Assembly (NCBI GenBank): GCA_023150935.1
Contig: JAKLJW010000042.1
Span: forward strand, 1 to 37,349
Reading direction: 5' to 3'
Length of the DNA stretch: 37,349 nucleotides
DNA from: Candidatus Binatia bacterium
GTDB taxonomy: Bacteria; Desulfobacterota; Binatia; HRBIN30
The notes below the pieces were generated by a model. The model was given only the letters and a program-made list of their open reading frames with translations. It was not told the DNA's origin and ran no database searches. The number at the start of each line of letters is the position of its first letter. Positions within the stretch are counted from its first letter, which is position 1. Made by a program: the position numbers and the translations under genes. Positions 31,198-37,349 of the stretch are shown in pieces.

Positions 31198-31911
31198 ATG
31201 GCGGACACCACAGAGGGCGGAGCGAGACCGGCACTCATTCTTGGCGCGGTCAGCGTCGCCTGCTTCCTTGCCGGACCACTGCTGAGCACGGCCGATCTCG
31301 TCCCGCCCATGGCTGGCTTCGTCCTGTTTGCCCTCGGCGGTCTGCTGGCGGTTCTCACGTTCGTGATTGCGCTGGTGATCGCGGCGCGGCGCGGTTTCAC
31401 CGTCGCCGGCCCCGCCTTTGTGCTCGGCCTCCTGGTCACCGGAACGTTCGCCGTCATCGCCATGCCCGGGCGCGACGTGCCGCGCATCAACGACATCACC
31501 ACCGACACGGCGAATCCGCCCCAGTTCATCGTTGCGGGCACCATCCCGGCAAACCAGGGTCGCGACATGCGTTACCCCGGTCCGACCTTCGCCGACCAAC
31601 AACGGGCGTTCTACACCGATCTGGCGGGGCTCCCGCTCGACATGCCGCCCGATGCCGCATTTCAGAAGGTCCTCGCGGCAGCCCGGCAGATGCCCGATTG
31701 GGAAGTGATCCGCAGCGACCAGGCAACGCACACCCTCGAAGGGGTGGCCACCTCGAAGTGGTTCCACTTCAAGGACGATTTCGTCATCGAGGTCCGCCCC
31801 GACGGAACGGGCAGCTTGGTCCAGATGCGGTCCAAGTCTCGCGATGGCCGCAGCGACCTGGGCGCCAACGCGGCCCGCATCCGCAAGTTCTTCGGTAAAC
31901 TCCAGAGCTGA
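31198..31911 (+). CDS. DUF1499 membrane protein
   Basis: The 237-residue protein has three N-terminal membrane helices (about 12-32, 37-62 and 70-92) followed by the DUF1499 domain: NPPQF, RYPGPTFADQQRAFYTDLAG, LPLDMPPDAAFQKVL and the closing RSKSRDGRSDLGANAARIRKF. The family is widespread and of unknown function, probably with the domain facing the periplasm. ATG 31198 follows GGAAGGGA. It is convergent with thiD, with hairpin repeats between. Confidence 0.85.
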   Translation: MADTTEGGARPALILGAVSVACFLAGPLLSTADLVPPMAGFVLFALGGLLAVLTFVIALVIAARRGFTVAGPAFVLGLLVTGTFAVIAMPGRDVPRINDITTDTANPPQFIVAGTIPANQGRDMRYPGPTFADQQRAFYTDLAGLPLDMPPDAAFQKVLAAARQMPDWEVIRSDQATHTLEGVATSKWFHFKDDFVIEVRPDGTGSLVQMRSKSRDGRSDLGANAARIRKFFGKLQS

Positions 31912-31928
31912 CCCGACCCGCACCGGAA

Positions 31929-32034
31929 GTAGGGGCACGTCGCAACCTGCCAGCGTAGGGGCACGTCGCAACCTGCCAGCGTAGGGGCACGTCGCAACCT
32001 GCCAGCGTAGGGGCACGTCGCAACGTGCCCCTAC
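31929..32034. repeat. 26-bp tandem repeat (three full units and a fourth partial) ending in a perfect hairpin
   Basis: Units begin at 31929, 31955, 31981 and 32007, each opening gtaggggcacgtcgcaac. The fourth runs into its own inverse: 12-bp arms gtaggggcacgt (32007-32018) and acgtgcccctac (32023-32034) around a cgca loop. The hairpin's right arm contains the thiD stop codon (reverse strand, 32031-32033). It sits between convergent genes, so it may act as a two-way terminator. Confidence 0.92.
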
Positions 32035-32831
32035 TGGCGCCGCGCCAACCAGGCCAGGGGATTCGCCGGACCGGCGCCGTGGCCGATGGCCAGCCCACCA
32101 CGGATCGCCGCCTCGATGAACTCCTTGGCCCGTTCGACCGCCCGGCCAAGCGTCAACCCGTGAGCCAGAAAAGCCGCGATCGCCGCCGAGAGTTGACACC
32201 CGGTGCCGTGCGTGTGCCGCGACGGGATACGCTCGCCGACCAGCTCCCGCACCTCGCAGCCGTCGGCGAAAACGTCGACGGCCGTGTCTCCGTGCAGGTG
32301 GCCCCCCTTCACCAAACAAGCCCTGGCTCCGCGGGCAATCAGCGCACGGGCGGCTTCGACGAGATCGGTTACCGAACTAATCTCGATGCCGGTAAGCGCA
32401 CCGGCCTCGTGAATGTTCGGGGTCACTATGGTGGCCAGCGGAACGAGCTCGTCGAGCAGAACGGCGCGGGCCTCCCCGTCGAGCAGGGCGGCCCCGCTCT
32501 CCGCCACCATCACCGGGTCGACCACCAGCGTCCCGACACCGTGACGACGCACCGCATTTGCCACGGCCCCAACGATCGCCGCATTCGCGAGCATGCCCGT
32601 CTTTACCGCGTCGACGCCGATGTCCGTCGCCACCGCGTCGATTTGCCGCCCCACGAATTCCGGCGGAACGGCATGGATGCCGCTCACCCCGCAGGTGTTC
32701 TGCGCCGTCAGCGCGGTAATCGCCGTCATGCCGTACACGCCGAGGACAGTGAACGTCTTCAGGTCGGCCTGGATCCCGGCCCCCCCGCCGGAGTCGGAGC
32801 CGGCAATCGTCAACACACGGGGCATGCTCAT
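32031..32831 (-). CDS. thiD: Hydroxymethylpyrimidine (phospho)kinase
   Basis: ThiD phosphorylates hydroxymethylpyrimidine (phosphate) in thiamine synthesis. The 266-residue product has the N-terminal VLTIAGSDSGGGAGIQADLK, GVYGMTAITALTAQNTCGV, and VDPVM followed by the C-terminal anion-hole motif HTHGTGCQLSAAIAAFL (Cys212 near the active loop). All expected motifs are present. The start may be ATG 32831 or the in-frame ATG 32825; no strong ribosome binding site separates them. No other thi genes are nearby. It is divergent from gpsA. Confidence 0.93.
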   Translation of the reverse strand: MSMPRVLTIAGSDSGGGAGIQADLKTFTVLGVYGMTAITALTAQNTCGVSGIHAVPPEFVGRQIDAVATDIGVDAVKTGMLANAAIVGAVANAVRRHGVGTLVVDPVMVAESGAALLDGEARAVLLDELVPLATIVTPNIHEAGALTGIEISSVTDLVEAARALIARGARACLVKGGHLHGDTAVDVFADGCEVRELVGERIPSRHTHGTGCQLSAAIAAFLAHGLTLGRAVERAKEFIEAAIRGGLAIGHGAGPANPLAWLARRQ

Positions 32832-32974
32832 GCCCGCAGTGTCGGGTAGACACACCGGTCGGGTCAAGGCACGGGTCTCGTTTGACCCGTCGCCATGGCG
32901 ACCGCAGCCGTGTGAGCGGCCGTCATTGCCTGCGCGCGCAAGATGTGCGAAGCGGCCAGCGGGAGGATCTCGCG

Positions 32975-33979
32975 ATGCGGATCGGCGTCATCGGCGGTGG
33001 TAGCTGGGGAACGGCCCTGGCCAAGCTGCTGGCCGACCTCGACCACGACGTGGTGCTCTGGTGTCGTGAACCCGAGCTGAGCGCGGCAATCCACCGGACC
33101 CGGACAAACCCGACCTACCTGCCTGACTTCGTGCTCCCGCCGCGCTTGCAGGCGACCAGCGATATCCCGGCCGCCGTGCGCGGTGCCGAGTTGCTGCTCG
33201 CCGTCACGCCGTCGCATGCGCTGCGTGCGGTCATGGAACGGGTTCGCCCGCACATCACCGGAACGCCCTATCTGGTCAGCGCCTCGAAGGGGATCGAGGA
33301 CGTAACGCTGGCGCGAATGTCGGAAGTGCTGCTCGACGTTTGCGGGCCCGAGTCGCAGGCCCGCATTGCGGCGCTATCGGGCCCGAGCTTTGCCCGCGAG
33401 GTCGCCGCCGGCATGCCGACGGCGGTTACCGCCGCAGCCTACGAGCGGCGCACGGCGGAAGCGGTGCAGGCGGTATTCAGAGCCCCGACTTTTCGCGTCT
33501 ACACCGTCGACGACATCGTCGGCGTCGAGATCGGTGGGGCGGCCAAGAACGTCATTGCCATTGCCGCGGGCGTCAGCGACGGCCTCGGGCTCGGTCATAG
33601 CAGCCGCGCCGCGCTGATTACCCGCGGCGTCGCGGAGATTGCGCGACTCGTGGGCAAGCTCGGCGGCGACCCGCGGACCGTTTCCGGTCTCTCGGGGGTC
33701 GGCGACCTGGTGCTTACGTGCACCGGCGACCTCAGCCGCAACCGCACCGTCGGCCTGCGCCTCGGCAAGGGCGAGAAGCTGACCGACGTGCTCGCCTCGA
33801 TGACCATGGTTGCCGAAGGGGTGCGCAACAGCACCACGGTATGCGCTTTGGCCGCCCGGGCGGGCGTTGAAATGCCGATTGCGGAACAGGTGCGCCTAAT
33901 GCTCCACGCCGACAAACCGGCCTCGCAAGCGCTGATCGACCTGCTGCGGCGCTCGGCCAAGCCGGAGTTCTGGAGTTGA
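32975..33979 (+). CDS. gpsA: Glycerol-3-phosphate dehydrogenase (NAD(P)+)
   Basis: GpsA reduces dihydroxyacetone phosphate to sn-glycerol-3-phosphate for phospholipid synthesis. The 334-residue protein has the Rossmann motif IGVIGGGSWGTALAKLLAD, the substrate-side SASKGIE, the conserved Lys191 in GGAAKNVIAIAAGVSDGLGL, and SGVGDLVLTCTGDLSRN with the downstream GxRLGKGE. Length is typical (about 330). ATG 32975 follows GGGAGGA. It could feed glycerol-3-phosphate to the lipid pathways implied by the WS/DGAT gene. Confidence 0.95.
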   Translation: MRIGVIGGGSWGTALAKLLADLDHDVVLWCREPELSAAIHRTRTNPTYLPDFVLPPRLQATSDIPAAVRGAELLLAVTPSHALRAVMERVRPHITGTPYLVSASKGIEDVTLARMSEVLLDVCGPESQARIAALSGPSFAREVAAGMPTAVTAAAYERRTAEAVQAVFRAPTFRVYTVDDIVGVEIGGAAKNVIAIAAGVSDGLGLGHSSRAALITRGVAEIARLVGKLGGDPRTVSGLSGVGDLVLTCTGDLSRNRTVGLRLGKGEKLTDVLASMTMVAEGVRNSTTVCALAARAGVEMPIAEQVRLMLHADKPASQALIDLLRRSAKPEFWS

Positions 33980-34152
33980 AGGCGGGCCGGAGAACGCGCT
34001 GGGCCCCCCTTTACCCGGGACGGGGTGCGGGCTCGATCCCGGCGGGCTGCCGGCGCTGGAAAGCCGGGCCCGGCCTTAGTATGAATGCCGCATTCCGATT
34101 CGGTGTGCGCGGCATCGTCGCGGCCACCCAATCCCGGGCAGACGGAGGAGAC

Positions 34153-34389
34153 ATGGCGAACAAGGGAACGTGCAAGGCCGAGGGCTGCGAGAAGGAGGTA
34201 CAGGCAAAGGGGTATTGTCCCCGGCACTACGCCAAATGGCGCAAGGGTGCGATGCCGAAACCGCGCTACAAGACCTGCAACGAAGAGGGCTGCCGCAAGC
34301 GCCAGGACCGGCGCGGGCTCTGCCCGGAACACTTCGCCAAACACTACACCAGGGCAAAGGCCGAAGCCGCGGCCGCAACCGCCGGGTAA
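34153..34389 (+). CDS. Small Cys/His-rich protein with two metal-binding-like repeats
   Basis: The 78-residue basic protein has two similar units: CKAEGCEKEVQAKGYCPRHY and CNEEGCRKRQDRRGLCPEHF (each C-x3/4-C, then G-Y/L-C-x2-H). This spacing suggests each binds one zinc ion. The C-terminus is Ala/Lys-rich. Similar small proteins are common but of unknown role; RNA or DNA binding is plausible. ATG 34153 follows GGAGGAG. Confidence 0.8.
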   Translation: MANKGTCKAEGCEKEVQAKGYCPRHYAKWRKGAMPKPRYKTCNEEGCRKRQDRRGLCPEHFAKHYTRAKAEAAAATAG

Positions 34390-34428
34390 TCGTGGCGGCT
34401 CTCGGGGTGGCACGTCGGCCGAGCTTCG

Positions 34429-34848
34429 TCAGTGTCCCCCGCGTGCGCGGGGGTCGGCCCTCTCCAGTCGGCCGGCCCTGAGGTACGCGGACAGGAACGT
34501 GACACAGAGGAAGCTCTGGAAGATCCAGACCGATACCGAACCGGCTGTCGTCGTGTAGCCCGCAAGCCAGGTGTAGAGGTTGGTCACCGCCAGGCCGACG
34601 ATCACCGGGCAGACAGTAAGGAACAGAACGCCGCGGCGCGCGATCGGTTGCAGGCTGCTCCACACGAGCAGCGCCGTCCAGCCGAACATCAGGGCGGCCC
34701 CCATGCCGAGAGCGGCACGCGCCTCGACGCTTGACGGAGCCGGGTCGATTCCCAGAAACGCCGCCATTATCGGCGGGTAGACCATCCCGACCCCGCAGAC
34801 GGCGTCCGCCACGGCGCCGATCCAATAACTGACCTTGATCCACGTCAT
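34429..34848 (-). CDS. Small membrane protein with four helices
   Basis: The 139-residue product has four hydrophobic segments (about 5-30, 45-65, 70-90 and 100-122) and a charged tail. I do not recognise a family. ATG 34848 follows GGAGATC. It is the last gene of a reverse-strand set, 36 bp after the MerR regulator, so it is a candidate target or partner of that regulator. Confidence 0.75.
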   Translation of the reverse strand: MTWIKVSYWIGAVADAVCGVGMVYPPIMAAFLGIDPAPSSVEARAALGMGAALMFGWTALLVWSSLQPIARRGVLFLTVCPVIVGLAVTNLYTWLAGYTTTAGSVSVWIFQSFLCVTFLSAYLRAGRLERADPRARGGH

Positions 34849-34884
34849 GGTTGATCTCCTTCCCTACTGCCGCTCGTGCTTTCG

Positions 34885-35454
34885 TTACACACCCCTGCGC
34901 CCGGACTGGCCGACATGCTGTGCCCCGCCCTCGTTCGCCCACGCCCGGATCGCTCGGGCATCCGCTTCTTCGATTCCCAACGCGAGCAGGAACTCGTGAT
35001 GGGCTTCGGGCGCGCGCGCTTCGAACTCGCGGTGCCAGCGGCGCATGCCGTCCTGATCGAGGCCCGCAGCCCGCAACATCTGTGTCCAGACGGTGCGGTC
35101 GACCACGGCGCGGCGCGGCTTTACGGCGAGTTGCTCCAGCATCTTCGACAACAGGCGCTGCTGCGCGCGCAGCGCCTGGATCTCCTCGTCGATCTCCGCC
35201 ATGCGGCGTTCGAGCACCCGTGCCGGCGGCCGGTGTTCGGACCGCAACAACACGCCGACATCATGGACGCCGAAACCGGCCTGCCGGAACATGCGGATTC
35301 GCGACAGCCTGCGCCGATCGCGATCGTCGTAGGTACGGTACCCGGATACGTTGCGCCCGGAAGCCCGGAGGAGCCCGATTCGGTCGTAGTATAGTAGTGT
35401 GCTGCGCGACAGCCCGAACAACGCGGCGAGCTCCGAGATGCGATAGTGGCCCAT
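34885..35454 (-). CDS. MerR-family transcriptional regulator
   Basis: The 189-residue regulator has an N-terminal winged helix (YRISELAALFGLSRSTLLYYDRIGLL), the YRTYDDRDRRRLSRI wing and a dimerisation helix (about 85-125). Residues about 135-175 form the C-terminal segment WTQMLRAAGLDQDGMRRWHRE...LGIEEADARAIRAWA, a domain also found as a stand-alone gene immediately upstream. No Cys pair for metal binding is present. ATG 35454 is 21 bp downstream of that small gene. Confidence 0.88.
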   Translation of the reverse strand: MGHYRISELAALFGLSRSTLLYYDRIGLLRASGRNVSGYRTYDDRDRRRLSRIRMFRQAGFGVHDVGVLLRSEHRPPARVLERRMAEIDEEIQALRAQQRLLSKMLEQLAVKPRRAVVDRTVWTQMLRAAGLDQDGMRRWHREFEARAPEAHHEFLLALGIEEADARAIRAWANEGGAQHVGQSGRRGV

Positions 35455-35475
35455 GCGCGAGCCTCTCGCCGCTCC

Positions 35476-35667
35476 TCACCTTTGCCGGCTGCGCCGGCGC
35501 ACGGCCGCTATGTCTTCCACCGGAAGGCCGAGCCACTCAAGGAAGCTCGCGTGCTGTTCGGGATGTTTCTCTTCGAAGATCGCGTGCCAGCGTTGCATGT
35601 CCGCGTCGGACAGTCCCACTTCGCGTAGCATCGCCATCCATGCCTCCACTCCAACTCCGTTCTGCAT
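35476..35667 (-). CDS. 63-residue stand-alone homologue of the MerR C-terminal domain
   Basis: The product reads GVEAWMAMLREVGLSDADMQ, then RWHAIFEEKHPEQHASFLEW and LGLPVEDI. It aligns along its whole length with residues ~130-175 of the MerR protein encoded 21 bp downstream (WTQMLRAAGL..MRRWH..F....PE.H..FL..LGI). ATG 35667 follows AAAGGAGAG, a strong site. The two are probably co-transcribed. It may bind the same ligand or form mixed dimers with the regulator. Confidence 0.8.
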   Translation of the reverse strand: MQNGVGVEAWMAMLREVGLSDADMQRWHAIFEEKHPEQHASFLEWLGLPVEDIAAVRRRSRQR

Positions 35668-36118
35668 GTCGCTCTCCTTTTCTGTTGCCCGCTTGCAGCC
35701 ATCAAGGGACCGTAAACTGTTAAGCAGTAGACGGGTCAATGCCCCTTCTTGGCCCGAGGCCGGCTCCGAACCTTCGCGGAGCGCTCGATCGTGCGGAGCG
35801 GATGCTCCTCGGTACACGAGCAGCCTGCGGCGGTTCGCCCGTGACCGCCGGGTGTGGCGGCGGTGGCTCTACGAGGCCCGTATCCGCCACGGGCTCTGCG
35901 TGCTCGATTACGCGGCGACCTGCAACCACATCCGCCTCGTGGTGCGCGATCGGGGCGCGGGCGAGACCGCGGCGAGCATGCGACTGCTCGAGGGGTGTAG
36001 CGCGCAGCACTTCACCCGGCGCAAGGCGCGGGACGGGGCGTTCCGGGCCACCACGAGATCCGGAGGTGCGCGCGCGAGTACAGCCCCGGGGTTCCCCGCC
36101 GCGGCCGTCGAGTGGACG
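35668..36118. other. Gap with a decayed transposase
   Basis: A non-coding region of about 450 bp between two genes on the reverse strand. Apart from the transposase fragment described separately I see nothing coding. Confidence 0.5.
35822..36060 (+). pseudogene. Y1 (REP-associated) transposase remnant
   Basis: This frame reads SLRRFARDRRVWRRWLYEAR, then HGLCVLDYAATCNHIRLVVR (NHIRLVV matching the HUH-type NHIHLIV strand) and SMRLLEGCSAQHFTRRKARDGAF. In intact proteins YWEDRYHATAV follows, with the catalytic Tyr later; here the sequence diverges and no start codon precedes it. One HUH His is replaced by Arg. It is a truncated, inactive remnant. Confidence 0.7.
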
Positions 36119-36526
36119 TCACCTCTCCGGCGGGCAGATCAGCGGGATCACCTCCCGCTTGTTGCGGCGGAACACGCTGAAGTCGGCCCGGTCCACCGTC
36201 AGCACGCTGTGGCGGGGGTGGATCTCGCTCATCCGGACGAGGCAGAGGTCGGCGAGGTCGGGCTGACGATCGGCGTAGCGCCGGGCCAGGGCTCGCAGTT
36301 GCGGGAGGTGGTCGTTGACGTCGAACGCCAGGGCGACGAGACCAGCCGTGACAAGGTCGAGGACGAGCGCGACATTCCGCACATGGAAAGCGGTCTCGGC
36401 GAGCACGGGCTCGCACGTTAGCAGTGGGTCGGTTACCTGCCCGGCCAACCCGACCGCCCACGTATGGTGACGGTCGTGGCGGTTGAGGAAGGCAACGAGG
36501 AACCCGGTGTCCGCCAGCCCGTTCAC
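36119..36526 (-). CDS. PIN-domain (VapC-like) ribonuclease toxin
   Basis: The 135-residue product keeps the full PIN set: LADTGFLVAFLNRHDRHH (first Asp present), LAETAFH, then DLADLCLVRM and the final TVDRADFSVFRR. Length is typical for VapC. ATG 36526 overlaps the stop of its antitoxin by 4 bases (ATGA). A working toxin is likely, unlike the PIN gene at 24188-24601. Confidence 0.9.
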   Translation of the reverse strand: MNGLADTGFLVAFLNRHDRHHTWAVGLAGQVTDPLLTCEPVLAETAFHVRNVALVLDLVTAGLVALAFDVNDHLPQLRALARRYADRQPDLADLCLVRMSEIHPRHSVLTVDRADFSVFRRNKREVIPLICPPER

Positions 36527-36735
36527 GCGCGCGAGAAGCCCTTGCGGGAGGACAGATCACGCGGGCCGCTGGCGGCGCCCGCGAGACGCATGAATCGCTG
36601 CTGCGCCCTGGTCGCCCGCGCCTTTTCCAACTGGTCGCGCACGATCTTCCCCTGCGGCACGCCGGTCCTGGTCGACAGATCCTCGAGCCACGTCGCAAGG
36701 TCCTCCGGCAGACGAACCGTTATCGTATGACCCAT
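36523..36735 (-). CDS. Ribbon-helix-helix antitoxin partner of the PIN toxin
   Basis: The 70-residue protein reads MGHTITVRLPEDLATWLEDL and then TGVPQGKIVRDQLEKA, a CopG/RHH DNA-binding unit. The basic C-terminus (SGPRDLSSRKGFSRA) is likely the toxin-binding part. Coupled to the downstream PIN gene. ATG 36735 has no strong site upstream. Confidence 0.85.
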   Translation of the reverse strand: MGHTITVRLPEDLATWLEDLSTRTGVPQGKIVRDQLEKARATRAQQRFMRLAGAASGPRDLSSRKGFSRA

Positions 36736-37349
36736 GTGACAGATCAGTATTCGATCGACCGATCGTCCGCAAGTCCCGATGCGGGTGCGCACGCGCTGAC
36801 TGCCTCCCTTCAGCCCTGGGGCCGGCGCACGCTGAGTCTCGGCCCCCCGGGGAACCCGGGGAAGGTGCGCCAGTTTGGACAGTTCTCCGGTGCCGTGCGA
36901 GCGGATCCGCGCGGTGGCTTCCGCCGCGAGGCTGACCTGCCCGCCGGCGCGCGCCGTAACTGGTTCGGCACTCCATCCGCGGGCGCCGCCGAGCTGGCCT
37001 CTTCGCCGTACTCGTACTCGTACACGGCCACTTCCTCGTAGACGTCCAAGCGCTCGTGGCCCAACTTCATCGCTGCGTGCCCTCAGTCCGTGCACGAGTA
37101 CGCGTACCGCTTCGCTGAGTACGTGTACGGAGTGGCAGCCGAAGTCTCCAAACCTCGGATCGCGCGTCCTCCGACTGAGTACATGAACGCCGCAGGGGCG
37201 TGCTCTCGACACGGGCACACCGGGGCGGTGTGCGAATGCGGCGGGCGCTTGCGCCTGGTAACGACCATTGCCGACACGTCCGCCGGCCCGTCCGCCGAAG
37301 GCTTCGGGCCGCAGGCGAGAGGCCTCCGGAGTGCGGGTCCGCCGGTGAT
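36736..37349. other. Right-edge gene-poor region with GTAC-rich repeats
   Basis: A 614-bp tail with no intact gene. Near 37012-37035 and 37090-37130 are gtactcgtactcgtacac-like stretches and their near-inverses (gagtacgcgtaccg, gagtacgtgtacgg). It also holds the four-helix-bundle remnant described separately. Confidence 0.5.
36876..37070 (-). pseudogene. Remnant of a four-helix-bundle (S23-like) protein
   Basis: The reverse frame begins MKLGHERLDVYEEVAVYEYEYGEE. MKLxHERLDVY is the usual opening of four-helix-bundle proteins related to those encoded in 23S rRNA intervening sequences. After 11 residues it jumps to a YEYEY-type stretch normally seen at the end of such genes. The core helices are missing, so an internal deletion is likely. 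Identification rests on the short opening motif. Confidence 0.4.

Overview
This window is high-GC bacterial DNA with an accessory, defence-rich left half and a housekeeping right half. The host is probably an uncultured-type Gram-negative lineage. A WS/DGAT acyltransferase, an acyl-CoA dehydrogenase, a DUF1499 protein, GpsA, ThiD and a bacterioferritin-like protein sit together with many dispersed palindromic repeats. This would fit a Binatota/Desulfobacterota-like or other deltaproteobacterial-type genome, but the lineage is inference only. No rRNA, tRNA or CRISPR array was seen.

Region 1 (1-12.4 kb) is a defence island. It opens with the N-terminus of a Y1 (IS200-like) transposase running off the left edge, then about 1.2 kb of gene-poor DNA. 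A complete type I Zorya-like operon follows: zorA (MotA/ExbB-like with a long coiled-coil tail), zorB (MotB/OmpA-like), zorC (EH_Signature-like) and zorD (SNF2 helicase with a C-terminal Mrr-like domain). The genes are tightly packed or overlapping. Next is a BrxD-type BREX ATPase gene with no other BREX gene in view. The last ~75 residues of ZorD resemble the winged-helix tail of BREX PglZ proteins, and in type 2 BREX loci pglZ lies just before brxD, so this looks like a Zorya/BREX hybrid. A ~180-bp inverted repeat brackets zorABCD exactly, with one arm just upstream of zorA and the other between zorD and brxD.

Region 2 (12.2-19.2 kb) holds an IS21 remnant, a small conserved hypothetical gene, divergent HicAB and BrnTA toxin-antitoxin pairs, a DUF4143-type AAA ATPase between 102-bp direct repeats, a ~195-bp fold-back element, and an SbmA/YddA-like ABC transporter with unusual ATPase motifs. 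Several decayed fragments lie between them.

Region 3 (19.2-25.7 kb) holds a large, visibly less GC-rich lipoprotein gene with a truncated relative just upstream, a bacterioferritin-like gene that lacks several metal and haem ligands, a four-S1-domain RNA-binding protein, a VapBC-like pair whose toxin lacks its first acidic residue, an OsmC protein and a small exported protein.

Region 4 (25.6-34.4 kb) is mostly metabolism and signalling: acyl-CoA dehydrogenase, a PAS-GAF-GAF histidine kinase, WS/DGAT acyltransferase, DUF1499 protein, ThiD, GpsA and a small Cys/His-rich protein. Hairpin-rich repeats separate some of these genes.

Region 5 (34.4-37.3 kb) has a reverse-strand cluster (a 63-residue stand-alone copy of a MerR C-terminal domain, the MerR regulator, a four-helix membrane protein), a decayed Y1 transposase, a second VapBC pair, and a repeat-rich tail with a remnant of a four-helix-bundle (S23-like) gene.
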